A stretch of DNA of 64,000 nucleotides, taken from contig NZ_FOOY01000007.1 in NCBI RefSeq assembly GCF_900113325.1, positions 111,834 to 175,833 of the forward strand. The letters are read 5' to 3'. Source of the DNA: Sporolactobacillus nakayamae. GTDB lineage: Bacteria > Bacillota > Bacilli > Bacillales > Sporolactobacillaceae. The notes beneath the pieces were generated by a model that did no database searches, was not told the origin of the DNA, and saw nothing but the letters and a program-made list of their open reading frames with translations. Made by a program: the position numbers and the translations under genes. This document shows positions 1 to 8,692 of the stretch, piece by piece. How positions within the stretch are numbered: the first letter of the stretch is position 1; each line of letters opens with the position of its first letter.

Positions 1-569
1 AACTCGTTGGTCAGCATCGTTTGCAACCACTGATTGCAGACGATGGTTGTGTCTGCCGAGACGGCTCCGTCATGTTCCAATTCATCGTAGTACGTTCTGG
101 CGAGATAATCCGTTTCCGACTTGTGAACGGTTTCCAACTGGTGTCTGATCTCATGAGCAACTGATCCGTGCAGAGTGGCAATTAATGGTGTATTCGGATC
201 CTTGATTCGGCTCATCGCAACGGTTGAGAGCACATCCTGAGTGTGGATGATGTCGTAATCCTTAACACCGAAATAAGAGGCGCTCAATTCATATACATAA
301 CGCTGCATCTCTGTCCATTTCACTAAGAAATTAGCATACATTGCTGGATAATTTTCTTGTGTAAAATGGGCATCGATTAACGGAGTGACCTTCTCTCTTG
401 ACAGAACCAATCCTTTATTGAACACTGTGACATTAAGGTTGGATTGATCATAGCCAAGCAGATCAACTTCATGGCCATACGACTCCAGCTTTTTTTTCAG
501 CTGGGTCATATATTGCCAAACTCCGCCCACATGGGGAATGGACCAGTAAGTGGCTAGCAAAATTTTCAT
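1..569 (-). CDS. Family-4 glycosyltransferase, N-terminal part (runs off the window start)
   Basis: About 189 codons read without a stop from an ATG at 569 to the window edge. The start MKILLATYWSIPHVGGVW and the segment DIIHTQDVLSTVA...LIATLHGSVA match the complete paralogue at 1701-2912 almost position by position, so this is the N-terminal donor/acceptor Rossmann half of a GT-B retaining glycosyltransferase. An AGGAGAG ribosome site precedes the start. The C-terminal half, with the sugar-nucleotide site, lies outside the window. By position it probably adds a sugar to a surface polysaccharide; the substrate cannot be told. Confidence 0.88.
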   Translation of the reverse strand, partial: MKILLATYWSIPHVGGVWQYMTQLKKKLESYGHEVDLLGYDQSNLNVTVFNKGLVLSREKVTPLIDAHFTQENYPAMYANFLVKWTEMQRYVYELSASYFGVKDYDIIHTQDVLSTVAMSRIKDPNTPLIATLHGSVAHEIRHQLETVHKSETDYLARTYYDELEHDGAVSADTTIVCNQWLQTMLTNE

Positions 570-842
570 TTTCCGCATCTCTCCTATGGATGATATATTG
601 TTACTGTATTGTGCAGTCAATATATTGTGTAGGCATGTTTCTTTCTTTTTGACAAAAAATATTTAAATTGTCTACTTTTGGGGGGGGCACTGATAGAAGT
701 AATGATTGCGTCCATTTATCTCATTTTTTTCGACCATTTCCCCGGCGCGTTGCACCCGTAGGCGATCGAACGTTGTGTATCGCAAACTGTTGAAAAAATT
801 CCGCTTCATCAGAAAGGCCCAATCAAGCACATTTTTTGCGAA

Positions 843-891
843 CAAAAAAACAACGCTAAAGTGGTATGCTTAATCGGCAGCTTTAGCGTTG
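843..891 (-). terminator. Rho-independent terminator after the DUF1796 gene
   Basis: On the minus strand an 11-bp perfect stem (CAACGCTAAAG paired with CTTTAGCGTTG, 19-nt loop) is followed by seven U. It ends the minus-strand unit 2912-927. The rest of the 570-926 gap holds no other feature I can support. Confidence 0.85.
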
Positions 892-926
892 TACGGATTG
901 AGGGTGATTGAACCATTAACTGCAGC

Positions 927-1697
927 TTATCTAATATGAACTCCTTTTAGGACTTGGGACCAAAGCGCGTTATTTCCTCCCCATATTTCACCATTGGGGA
1001 ACTCTAGTGAAAGGACATTTTCCAGCGGCCAGTTTTTGACAACGATCCCGGCAACGTTTGTATGGTTGATCACAAGAATGCGGAAGTCGCCCTTAACCAG
1101 TTCAGACAAGGTATCTTCCAATGCTAAAATTTCATCAAATGTCCCCTCGGTTCGAACAAAAAGAATCCGTTTGCTTGTTTCACATTTGGTTAAGAATCGC
1201 TTAATTCGACGATCGAATTTTGCTTTTACTTCCGGATAGGTTGCCAAATAGGCTAAGCTATTTCTTTCTGCATCGAAGTCATGATTTGACATAATATTAT
1301 ACTGCTCATCAGCGACTAGTAAATTTTGTGCAGTGGCATAGCCTCTGATTGACAGATGTGACGCGTCCATAAACCCTGCAAATCTATTTTTAAGCAAGCG
1401 ATTGACATTATTAAGAGATGGCGATCCCATCCAGTCGATGACCCCGGCAAATGGCCGCAGATTGAGCCTTCTTAATTGAATACTGGCTAAGCATAAGTCT
1501 CCTAAACTGAAAATCGCATCATAGGTTCCATTGATCGTTTTAAAACTCATGGTGCACCTCTTCTTCCTTTTTATATGGACTTTTTTCTTCGCTTGTTCAA
1601 TTTCCTGCATTTTCCGAAATTGATGGATTTTAAAGCGGGTTCTTGAAAACCAATGCAATAGTTTATATTTAAAGATAAACGGAGTAGTCCATTTCAT
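927..1697 (-). CDS. DUF1796-family putative cysteine peptidase
   Basis: The segment YDAIFSLGDLC...LRPFAGVIDWM is the hallmark of DUF1796 (papain-like peptidase-related proteins often found among glycan genes in Bacilli). It carries the early Cys (DLC) and a conserved Asp-Trp. Family members usually begin shortly before this segment, which fits the internal ATG at 1550 (GAGGTG about 5 nt upstream). The longer start at 1697 lies 3 nt past the stop of the glycosyltransferase gene, has AAGGAGG 14 nt upstream, and adds 49 mostly basic residues. Either start is possible. Function is unproven; co-transcription with the glycosyltransferase suggests a role in surface glycan processing. Confidence 0.75.
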   Translation of the reverse strand: MKWTTPFIFKYKLLHWFSRTRFKIHQFRKMQEIEQAKKKVHIKRKKRCTMSFKTINGTYDAIFSLGDLCLASIQLRRLNLRPFAGVIDWMGSPSLNNVNRLLKNRFAGFMDASHLSIRGYATAQNLLVADEQYNIMSNHDFDAERNSLAYLATYPEVKAKFDRRIKRFLTKCETSKRILFVRTEGTFDEILALEDTLSELVKGDFRILVINHTNVAGIVVKNWPLENVLSLEFPNGEIWGGNNALWSQVLKGVHIR

Positions 1698-1700
1698 TGT

Positions 1701-2912
1701 TTAATCCTGTCCCTCCTTGCGCTTTACCTGTTCATAGATACGCACTAAATTTTGTACGGCACATTCTTGAGACCAATGACCGCTCCCCCATTTGCTTGCA
1801 CTGGTTCCTAGTTTTTCTCTGAGTCGATCGTTGTCTAACAGGAAATCAAGCTTTTCAGATAGCGCCTGAGGATCACGCTCAGGAACAATAATCCCGGTGA
1901 CGCCATCGTCAACCATTTCAGGCAGTCCGCCTGAACGGCTCACTATAACTGCTTTTCCGGCAAGCTGGGCTTCGATGACGGACAGGGGCTGGTTGTCAAG
2001 AAGGCTGGGTGAAACATGGATATCGGCCTGAGAGAGCAGATAGGGAACATCTTGTCGGGTTCCGAAAAAGATAACATCGTTGATTAATCCCAGCTTTTTT
2101 GCTTGTGCTGTTAATTGCTCGCTCATATCGCCATCGCCAACGATCCAACAGACCCAATCATTTTCTGCTCTTTGCTGTTTCAGTCGACCCAGTGCGCTCA
2201 GCAGAAAGTCAACACCCTTTAACATAACAAGTCTGCCTGTATAAATAATTACTTTTTTCTTAGTTCTTAAGGACGTTTTTGTAGTTAACTGTTTTACGAA
2301 ATGAGTGCAATTATAACCGTAATGGTGTACTTGAATTTGTTCTGCAGGGACATCAAATTCATGGATTAAGACGTTCTTCAGCCAGTGGTTCGCAACGATC
2401 GTTATGTCGGCACAGGTTGCGCCAAAGTGCTCCAGATTTTTAAAATATTCTTTTGCTGTGGATGTCGAAGAAGACTGGTGAGTCGCTTCGAGCTCGTAGA
2501 ACGTTTTGAGTGCGACGGATCCATGCAATGTTGCGACGAGCGGCACATGCTTCGGCTTGATATGGCTTATGGCGGCCGTTGACAACACGTCTTGTGTGTG
2601 GATGAGATCATAGTCGCTTAATCCAAGAGACGCTGCTGCCGCTTCATAGAATTTCATATGACGTTCGGTTTGTGCAACACGTTCGTTTGTGTTGTTTTGG
2701 TGATGATACGCTCTGCTTTTTTCCGGACACAGCGCATTAACAGATATTTTTTTCTTTTTGTTAACGAGATGAATATAGGCTTTGTCTTCGCCATACCCCA
2801 ATAAGTCAACGTTATGCCCCATTTTCTCCAAGCTTTCCTTTAATTGAACCATGTAGTTCCAAACCCCACCGACATGTGGAATCACCCAAAAGGTGGCAAG
2901 CAGTATCTTCAA
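1701..2912 (-). CDS. Family-4 (GT-B) glycosyltransferase
   Basis: A complete 403-residue glycosyltransferase. The N-terminal half has HVGGVWNYM, typical of the GT4 acceptor domain. The C-terminal Glycos_transf_1 domain (about residues 215-375) has IIYTGRLVMLKGVDFLL, WIVGDGDMS, and SPSLLDNQPLSVIEAQLAG with the E...E region that binds the nucleotide sugar. The start is TTG, chosen because MKILLAT then aligns with the paralogue at 569; its ribosome site is weak. It is cytosolic and retaining by family. It is adjacent to the DUF1796 gene and a copy of the partial gene at 1-569, so the two probably act in one glycan pathway. Confidence 0.93.
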   Translation of the reverse strand: MKILLATFWVIPHVGGVWNYMVQLKESLEKMGHNVDLLGYGEDKAYIHLVNKKKKISVNALCPEKSRAYHHQNNTNERVAQTERHMKFYEAAAASLGLSDYDLIHTQDVLSTAAISHIKPKHVPLVATLHGSVALKTFYELEATHQSSSTSTAKEYFKNLEHFGATCADITIVANHWLKNVLIHEFDVPAEQIQVHHYGYNCTHFVKQLTTKTSLRTKKKVIIYTGRLVMLKGVDFLLSALGRLKQQRAENDWVCWIVGDGDMSEQLTAQAKKLGLINDVIFFGTRQDVPYLLSQADIHVSPSLLDNQPLSVIEAQLAGKAVIVSRSGGLPEMVDDGVTGIIVPERDPQALSEKLDFLLDNDRLREKLGTSASKWGSGHWSQECAVQNLVRIYEQVKRKEGQD

Positions 2913-3279
2913 AAGTCAATCATCCCGCTTTCGCTATATGACATAATGTATTGCTCCATCCCGTGTTTGGTTTGGGTGGTTGACCTAGAGATCGAAATAT
3001 CTCCTCTGTTACTCTGCGAAAATAGCATCAGCGGGCGAGCCTCATTTGTCTTCAGTACACCTCATTTATTCCTATTTCGCTTTAAATTAAAGAGACTGCC
3101 TATGACAATGAAACTAGGATTGCATAGGTTATAAGAGTCGGCGCTTGATCAGCCAAGTAGTTCGATACACCACATGGTCATAGAAAAGCAAATAAACATT
3201 CTTCCTTACAAAAATAAAAAAAACCGAACGGCGACGGATGATATTAATAGCGTACTGTTGAATATAGGAGGCATAGGAC
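2913..3279. other. Divergent intergenic region
   Basis: AT-rich gap between the minus-strand glycosyltransferase unit and the plus-strand dehydratase. It must hold both promoters, but I see no confident -35/-10 pair, no terminator and no credible small gene. The AGGAGG at 3266-3271 belongs to the downstream gene. Confidence 0.5.
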
Positions 3280-4266
3280 GTGTTGAACAATCAGACCATC
3301 CTTGTAACGGGTGGAACGGGATCATGGGGCTATGAGTTAGTTAGGCAACTATTAGATAAAGGGCCAAAGGAAATTAGGATCTTTTCACGCAATGAAAACA
3401 ATCAATTCATCATGAAACAAGTATTTAATGGGGAATCTCGATTGCGTTTTATTATAGGTGATATACGAGAAAAGGACGCGCTTATTGAAGCTTGCCGAGG
3501 GGTGGATTATATCTTTCACCTGGCAGCATTAAAGCATGTCCCCGTTTGTGAAGAGCAGCCGCTTGATGCGTTAAAAACAAATGTTATCGGTACACAGCAT
3601 GTTATTGATGCGGCGATTCATTGCGGCGCGAAAAAAGTGGTGTATATCTCAACGGATAAGGCTTCAGATCCACTAAACTTTTACGGATTTTCAAAAGCAA
3701 TGGGCGAGCGTTTAATTATTCATGCAAATACATTGACAGGGCAAACGAAATTTGTCTGCGTCCGCGGCGGTAATGTGCTAGGAACAAACGGGAGTGTCAT
3801 CCATGTCTTTAAAAGCCAGATGGAACAAAGAAATAAGATAGGCATTACCGATCCTCAAATGACGCGCTTTTTCATGTCCGTGCAAGACGCGATTAAGCTT
3901 GTTTTGAAGGCCACTTATGAAAGCGTTGGCGGAGAAACTTTTGTCATGAAAATGCCTTCCTGTAAAATTAGTGATCTGGCACAGGTGCTGATTGAAGCTT
4001 CAGGGAGAACAAAGATAACGATTGAGACGCTTGGGGTCCGTCCGGGAGAAAAAATTCATGAGCTGCTGCTTTCTTTAAATGAAAGTAGGAAAACCATTGT
4101 TTACAGCGATCAGTATTATGTGATTCTTCCAACCCTCCCGATTGAGGGTGTGGAGGAACACTACGCAAACTACCCCGCGGCAAAAATTGCAGAATACAGT
4201 TCCAAAGAGAGATTAATGAATAAACATGAAATCAAAGAGATGCTAGAGAAAGACGGATTCATATAA
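3280..4266 (+). CDS. UDP-N-acetylglucosamine 4,6-dehydratase-like SDR (CapD/FlaA1/PseB type)
   Basis: An extended short-chain dehydrogenase of 328 residues. TILVTGGTGSWG (residues 6-17) is the NAD(P) Rossmann loop. LAALKHVPVCEEQP and YISTDKA are typical of the UDP-HexNAc 4,6-dehydratase family, and NFYGFSKAMGE carries the YxxxK catalytic pair. RPGEKIHE is the usual C-terminal signature. Such enzymes convert UDP-GlcNAc to 4-keto-6-deoxy intermediates for surface glycans. The length is the soluble form, without the membrane part of FlaA1/CapD. GTG start with AGGAGG 8 nt upstream. Its own terminator follows at 4328. Confidence 0.88.
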   Translation: MLNNQTILVTGGTGSWGYELVRQLLDKGPKEIRIFSRNENNQFIMKQVFNGESRLRFIIGDIREKDALIEACRGVDYIFHLAALKHVPVCEEQPLDALKTNVIGTQHVIDAAIHCGAKKVVYISTDKASDPLNFYGFSKAMGERLIIHANTLTGQTKFVCVRGGNVLGTNGSVIHVFKSQMEQRNKIGITDPQMTRFFMSVQDAIKLVLKATYESVGGETFVMKMPSCKISDLAQVLIEASGRTKITIETLGVRPGEKIHELLLSLNESRKTIVYSDQYYVILPTLPIEGVEEHYANYPAAKIAEYSSKERLMNKHEIKEMLEKDGFI

Positions 4267-4327
4267 TAAACGTGTTGCCCGCTGATAATGGAAGAACAAA
4301 CGAGTTACCGACCCCGTCAACGATCAG

Positions 4328-4362
4328 AAAAGTGCAGGGAGCATATTTCTCCCTGCACTTTT
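4328..4362. terminator. Bidirectional rho-independent terminator
   Basis: A 14-bp perfect stem (AAAAGTGCAGGGAG / CTCCCTGCACTTTT) with a 7-nt loop. It has A-rich and T-rich flanks on both sides, so it can serve the plus-strand dehydratase and the convergent minus-strand gene ending at 4447. Confidence 0.9.
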
Positions 4363-4446
4363 AATTGTGTTAAAGATCCAGTTTATTTGTCTCATGAAAC
4401 GGGAATGGCTGGTGCTGGATGACTAATGAAAAAGCTGAAAAATTCT

Positions 4447-5466
4447 TTACTTTTGATGATTTTTTAAATGGTTGAATAGTTCGACTACTCTTCGCTTTTC
4501 CTCGTCAGAATAATCGAGTTCGCGTTTCACTCCGCCTAATCCGTCCGCAACGCCGACAACTTGGGTGGGCTTTATCACTTGATCAACAATAACATCACCA
4601 TTATTGCCAATAACTCCCCCGGATACTAAATCATATCCTTTACTCGGATCCTTTATGCGGCCCATTACTTTTGAAAAAAATAAATCGACTTCATCGCTGA
4701 GAAGAAGAAGATTATATAAAAAAGCAATTCGGACATCTAGTCGGTAACACGTGATACCTTTTTCCAGAGCCCCTTGAATGAATGCCGATTTAAAATTATT
4801 TATTCCGCCATCAATCACTAGTGAATGCTCATTTAATAGTGACAAATAGTCCTCACCAATAATTTCTTCGGCAGACAAAAAAGATAGAATGATCGTATAC
4901 TTTTCATTAGGTTTTTTAACTGCTTGGATTTTGGGAGAAAATTTAGGGATAATTAAATTTAATGAGTCGGCAATTTTAACGGACTTTTGATAGTTTCTAC
5001 TATGCAAATACACGTTTGCTTGTCGCTCAGCCAGCCTTAAGGCTACTTTTGTACTTAAATTTCCGGAACCAATAACCAGCACGGATTTATTTTCCAATGT
5101 GTCTTGATAATGATGCCGTATAAGCAGATCACAGGACTCTATCGTTGCATCGTTCGGTTTGCAGGTAATAACTTTAGATAGTTTTATGATTTGTCTTGCT
5201 TCACGAATAAGAGACAAGCCCTGCTTCTCCTCAATATCAATTAATATATAGTCGACTCGGCCATCTAAGGCGGATAGGCAAGCGCGTGCTTGTTCTACTT
5301 CTGTTACCAAAAAGCTTATCGCCGTAAAGCCCATTGCGGATCTTCTTGGCAATGTACGTAATCCATTTGATTTTCTAGCCGTTGTACTAATAATTCCTAC
5401 TGATTTGTTTTTTATGCCCTTTAGATAATCTAATTCTCTCTGGATAAGTTGACTGTTGTCCGTCAT
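4447..5466 (-). CDS. Rossmann-fold dehydrogenase-like protein of unknown function
   Basis: A 339-residue protein that I do not recognise as a named family. Around residues 125-150 SVLVIGSGNLSTKVALRLAE is a GxGxxxxK dinucleotide loop, followed by VYLHSRN, as in shikimate-dehydrogenase-like or methylene-THF-dehydrogenase-like NAD(P) domains. The N-terminal third looks like an alpha/beta substrate domain (YILIDIEE). GLGGVKRELDYSDEEK near the C-terminus is distinctive. Start ATG at 5466 with a weak GGGGATG upstream. The convergent neighbour makes nucleotide sugars, so a glycan role is possible but not shown. Confidence 0.75.
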   Translation of the reverse strand: MTDNSQLIQRELDYLKGIKNKSVGIISTTARKSNGLRTLPRRSAMGFTAISFLVTEVEQARACLSALDGRVDYILIDIEEKQGLSLIREARQIIKLSKVITCKPNDATIESCDLLIRHHYQDTLENKSVLVIGSGNLSTKVALRLAERQANVYLHSRNYQKSVKIADSLNLIIPKFSPKIQAVKKPNEKYTIILSFLSAEEIIGEDYLSLLNEHSLVIDGGINNFKSAFIQGALEKGITCYRLDVRIAFLYNLLLLSDEVDLFFSKVMGRIKDPSKGYDLVSGGVIGNNGDVIVDQVIKPTQVVGVADGLGGVKRELDYSDEEKRRVVELFNHLKNHQK

Positions 5467-5756
5467 GTAGATAAATCATCCCCATTGTGATCTTTTTTAC
5501 TTGGATCCATGTTGTGAAAAGATGTGTTTTTCAAGCACAGAACTATTAAGGATATAATAAAATAGATAGTTGTATCCTATTCAAGATATGGGCTTTTTGT
5601 GACGCTTATGAACACCTTTTCGTATATGTATTTGGTTTTCATGCAGAAAGGGTGGAATGAAAAACGTGTATGATTTTCTTTATCTCGAAGGTGATCGAAA
5701 AGAAACACCATTCGCAAAAAGTATGGAAGTCGGAGCCTAATCCACTGGGTTTTATG

Positions 5757-6116
5757 TTAACGAATCGACAGCATCTGCAGAATAATAGGGGTACCTTTAA
5801 TGGGGACGTCTTCTGTATGAATCACCAACTGTCCGTTAATTACGTCATAACTCTGTTTGGATTGTAAAATGCCATTAATGAACAAATTCATGTAGGACAC
5901 TTCGTCAGGGTTTAAAATAATGTTTGTGCCATGTCCATGCAGTGCGTCAATGGATGCGTAAACTCTTTTTTGTCCGTCGGATAATGTATAAAATGTGAGC
6001 GCATCCACCTGTTGCGGATGGATAAAAAGCCGTTTCGGACCGCATTGTGCTTTCGGGAGTGACAGAAACGGCTGAGGAATGAATGATGCCTTTTTTGAAG
6101 AAAACATATTTTCCAT
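5757..6116 (-). CDS. DUF4183 domain protein
   Basis: 119 residues. The C-terminal 75 (FYTLSDGQKRVY...NPDEVSYMNLFINGILQ...YDV...KGTPIILQ) are a complete DUF4183 domain, a small beta-rich fold common in spore-forming Bacilli and often encoded near spore-surface or filament genes. The N-terminal 40 residues are divergent. GAGGGGGGG precedes the ATG, and a sigma-K-like promoter lies at 6139-6167. Divergently paired with a second DUF4183 gene at 6440. A late-sporulation structural role is inferred from promoter and family, not shown. Confidence 0.85.
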   Translation of the reverse strand: MENMFSSKKASFIPQPFLSLPKAQCGPKRLFIHPQQVDALTFYTLSDGQKRVYASIDALHGHGTNIILNPDEVSYMNLFINGILQSKQSYDVINGQLVIHTEDVPIKGTPIILQMLSIR

Positions 6117-6138
6117 CTTTATTTTCCCCCCCTCGTAT

Positions 6139-6167
6139 TAAAGTATATGAACCGCCCCGGATAAAGT
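6139..6167 (-). promoter_or_regulatory. Candidate sigma-K-type promoter for the minus-strand DUF4183 gene
   Basis: Read on the minus strand, AC at 6167-6166 and CATATACTT starting at 6149 are separated by 16 nt, one base off the AC-N16-CATAnnnTA consensus of sigma-K. It would give a leader of about 20 nt before the SD. Confidence 0.45.
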
Positions 6168-6439
6168 GAGTACCATTTGACAGTCAAACGGAGTGGTAAA
6201 GCTGAACGGGTGGCGTTAGCGGATACTGCACACAAAAAGCCGTCTTATTTGGTTACGTGCGCTGTGTTTTCTTTGGGTTATTTTCTTATCTTTTCGCTTA
6301 ATTGGCTTTCGTGGATAGCCCTTTTCCTCCTCAAGCATATGGTGTAATAAATCAGTAAGTTATGAGGGATTAGGCAGATTCAGTTATCCGACAACTTCTC
6401 AAGGTTAGCTGATATCTATCGATCAAAGGGGGAAATAAG

Positions 6440-6826
6440 ATGGGTCTTAAAATCATTAAGCCCGTTTTTGAGGCGAAAAGCAGCATCAAGGTGGCACCAT
6501 CGGTTACTCGTTTTTTCTATGAACTGGAGCAAGTGATACCCGAGGAGACCGTAGTGAAAATTGATACGACTAAATTCTTTGATGACGAGGGTGCGCCTGT
6601 TGAATCGTTTCCGGCATTAGAGCTTGATAATAGTTATATCAATGTTTATATTAATGGTGTTGTTCAAATGGCGGACAATTTTGCGTATACAGCCGGTGAG
6701 AATGGAGTTGGAAATCTATTAATTACAGTGCCCGAAGGATCGAATATTGCCAAAGGAACACCGATCATCATAGAAGTCATTAATTTTGATCCAATTATAA
6801 ATACATCTTCTTCTGAAAAGGAATAA
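6440..6826 (+). CDS. DUF4183 domain protein (second copy)
   Basis: 128 residues with the DUF4183 core (residues about 30-118): FYELEQVIP...LELDNSYINVYINGVVQMADNFAYT...GTPIIIEVI. It is only distantly similar to the divergent neighbour at 5757, so this is an old pair rather than a recent duplication. ATG is preceded by AAAGGGGG. A hairpin terminator follows. No signal peptide is visible. I could not find a good sigma-K or sigma-A promoter in the 320-nt divergent gap. Confidence 0.85.
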   Translation: MGLKIIKPVFEAKSSIKVAPSVTRFFYELEQVIPEETVVKIDTTKFFDDEGAPVESFPALELDNSYINVYINGVVQMADNFAYTAGENGVGNLLITVPEGSNIAKGTPIIIEVINFDPIINTSSSEKE

Positions 6827-6849
6827 TTAAATAAGCAACGTATCTGCTG

Positions 6850-6888
6850 AAGTTATTCATGGAACGAACACCGTGAATAACTTTTTTC
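6850..6888 (+). terminator. Rho-independent terminator
   Basis: Stem AAGTTATTCA / TGAATAACTT with a 14-nt loop, followed by TTTTT, just after the second DUF4183 gene. Confidence 0.8.
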
Positions 6889-7131
6889 ATGGGTAAGAAC
6901 GCGTACACAAGAGGCTTGTTGAATCCAAATTATCTAATCGCTAGGCTTATTGAATGAAAAAGGGACGAATTTGGGGCGGGTTTTTCAATTGCCTTAGGAA
7001 ACATTTTTTCATTTACTTTTATACGGTAATCCGAATCATGACGGCGCTGTTTTCAAAGGTCGCAACAGGAAAAGCAGGTACTCAAAAGTTCATCATTCAC
7101 AAAAAGATCACTTTTTTTGCACATTAGCAGA

Positions 7132-7160
7132 TTGTCGCTGACAGAGTGTGGTGTTATAAT
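7132..7160 (+). promoter_or_regulatory. Sigma-A promoter of ldhD
   Basis: TTGTCG (7132-7137), 17-nt spacer, perfect TATAAT (7155-7160). It predicts a leader of nearly 190 nt before the ldhD start. Confidence 0.7.
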
Positions 7161-7258
7161 TTTATGTGAAAAAAGATTTCCTAATCATTCACACTTTTGT
7201 GTCTAAACGAAGGCGCGTTGAATAAATTGTGAAGAGAAGGAGAAAACTTTTTTGTATA

Positions 7259-7276
7259 TTGTGAAACGAATCACGA
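7259..7276 (+). promoter_or_regulatory. Rex-like operator in the ldhD leader
   Basis: The 18-nt site TTGTGAAACGAATCACGA differs at two positions from the Rex consensus TTGTGAA-N4-TTCACAA. Rex is the NADH/NAD-sensing repressor of fermentation genes in Gram-positives. The site lies about 100 nt downstream of the promoter, so it would act as a roadblock rather than by masking the promoter. Confidence 0.4.
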
Positions 7277-7359
7277 ATAAATCAAGCTGTTCCGGTTACA
7301 ACCCTGATATTCAGAAATACCAGGTGTAGAATAAACTTTCTTTAGGAGGATGTTTGAGC

Positions 7360-8385
7360 ATGGCTTTTAAAATCATTGCGTATGGTGTAGAACCTTACGA
7401 AGAACATTTGTACAGTGAATTGAATAAATACGGTTATGAATTGACGTTGGTTAATGACTTGTTGACTGCTGACAACGGCGATCTCGCACAAGGTCACGAT
7501 GGTGTATTACTTTTCGTTAACTGCCTCGCAGACCGTGCGAACCTTGAAAAATTCAGTGAATATGGCATCAAATACGTATTTACGCGTACTGCCGGATTCA
7601 ACCATATCGACCTGCAAGCAGCTTCCGATCTCGGATTGAAAGTTGCCCGCGTTCCTGCTTATTCACCAAACGCGATTGCTGAACTCGCTGTATATCTTGG
7701 TACAGCACTCCTTCGTCACACAGTTTATACGACTGCCCGCACTTCGAAACTGAACTTCAAGGTAACGGAAACGAACTTCAGCCACGAAGTTCATAAAATT
7801 ACTGTTGGTATCGTCGGAACCGGCCACATCGGCTGCGTCGAAGCAGAACTGTATAAAGGTCTTGGCGCGAAATTGCTCGGCTATGACATCTTCCAAAGCG
7901 ACTTCGCCAAGAAATTGGTTGAATTCAAGGAATTGGATGAACTGCTTGCTGAATCTGATATCGTCAGCCTGCACCTTCCATACTTCCCTGGCAAAAATGA
8001 AAACTTTGTTGGTGAAGACTTCATCAGCAAAATGAAAGACGGCGCAATTCTGATCAACACTGCTCGCGGCGAAATCGTTGACGAAGCTGCTGTTGTTAAA
8101 GGAATCAAGAGCGGCAAGCTCGAAGGTTTCGGCGCCGACGTATTGACTGACGAAGCACGCTTCTTCGGCAAAGACTTCTCCGACGGCACCGAATTCCCAG
8201 ATGCTACGATCAAAGAATTGATCGAATTGTATCCTAAGGTATTGATCACGCCGCATGTTGCTGCGATGACCGACGTAGCCGTTTCGAACATGATTTCAAC
8301 AAGCTACGACAACTTCAATTCCGCAGTCAATGGCGAAAGCCTCGGCCGCGCTGAAGTTGAACTTCCTCAGCCAGCTGCAAAATAA
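7360..8385 (+). CDS. ldhD: D-lactate dehydrogenase (NAD-dependent)
   Basis: A 341-residue D-2-hydroxyacid dehydrogenase that reduces pyruvate to D-lactate and regenerates NAD in the cytosol. Visible are the NAD loop GTGHIG (153-158), the catalytic Arg in NTARGE (about 236), a probable catalytic Glu in LTDEARFF (about 265) and the catalytic His in TPHVAAMT (about 299); these numbers match those of lactobacillary D-LDHs. The ATG at 7360 is chosen over the TTG six bases earlier because AGGAGG sits 10 nt upstream. Codon use is tight, with few rare codons, as in a highly expressed gene. Monocistronic, with its own promoter and terminator. This points to a D-lactate producer. Confidence 0.95.
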   Translation: MAFKIIAYGVEPYEEHLYSELNKYGYELTLVNDLLTADNGDLAQGHDGVLLFVNCLADRANLEKFSEYGIKYVFTRTAGFNHIDLQAASDLGLKVARVPAYSPNAIAELAVYLGTALLRHTVYTTARTSKLNFKVTETNFSHEVHKITVGIVGTGHIGCVEAELYKGLGAKLLGYDIFQSDFAKKLVEFKELDELLAESDIVSLHLPYFPGKNENFVGEDFISKMKDGAILINTARGEIVDEAAVVKGIKSGKLEGFGADVLTDEARFFGKDFSDGTEFPDATIKELIELYPKVLITPHVAAMTDVAVSNMISTSYDNFNSAVNGESLGRAEVELPQPAAK

Positions 8386-8410
8386 ATACTAGTCAATCTT
8401 GAATAAATAT

Positions 8411-8447
8411 AAAAGCAGTTCCGTTGTCAAAAGCGGAGCTGCTTTTT
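8411..8447 (+). terminator. Rho-independent terminator of ldhD
   Basis: AAAAGCAGTTCCG pairs with CGGAGCTGCTTTTTT (one G-U), followed by a T run. Confidence 0.85.
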
Positions 8448-8589
8448 TGGTGCGTCGCAAGGATGACAGTTATACGGTAGAATTAATAGTAATACGTTCG
8501 AATGAACAGGCTAAACACGCGTTGTCTCAGAAACAACGGAGGGATGCTTAATGCTGCAGCCTCAGATAGTATACCCATAGGGCAAATCA

Positions 8590-8636
8590 AAGAAAAGTAC
8601 ACCTGCATACCACTGTATTCGTGGATGTAGGTGCAC
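8590..8636 (-). terminator. Probable terminator of the GbsR-like gene
   Basis: A long imperfect hairpin (GTGCACCTACATCCAC / GTGGTATGCAGGTGTAC on the minus strand) followed by a U-rich CUUUUCUUU tract, 57 nt after the stop of the minus-strand regulator. Confidence 0.55.
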
Positions 8637-8692
8637 GGCATTGGTTTTGTTTGAATTAGATTGTGTTGACACGAACATCGCTCAGAGTTAAA

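Noticed and set aside
7663..8291. Two long open frames antisense to ldhD
   Set aside because: They are shadows of the strongly biased ldhD codons, with no ribosome sites and no recognisable domain.
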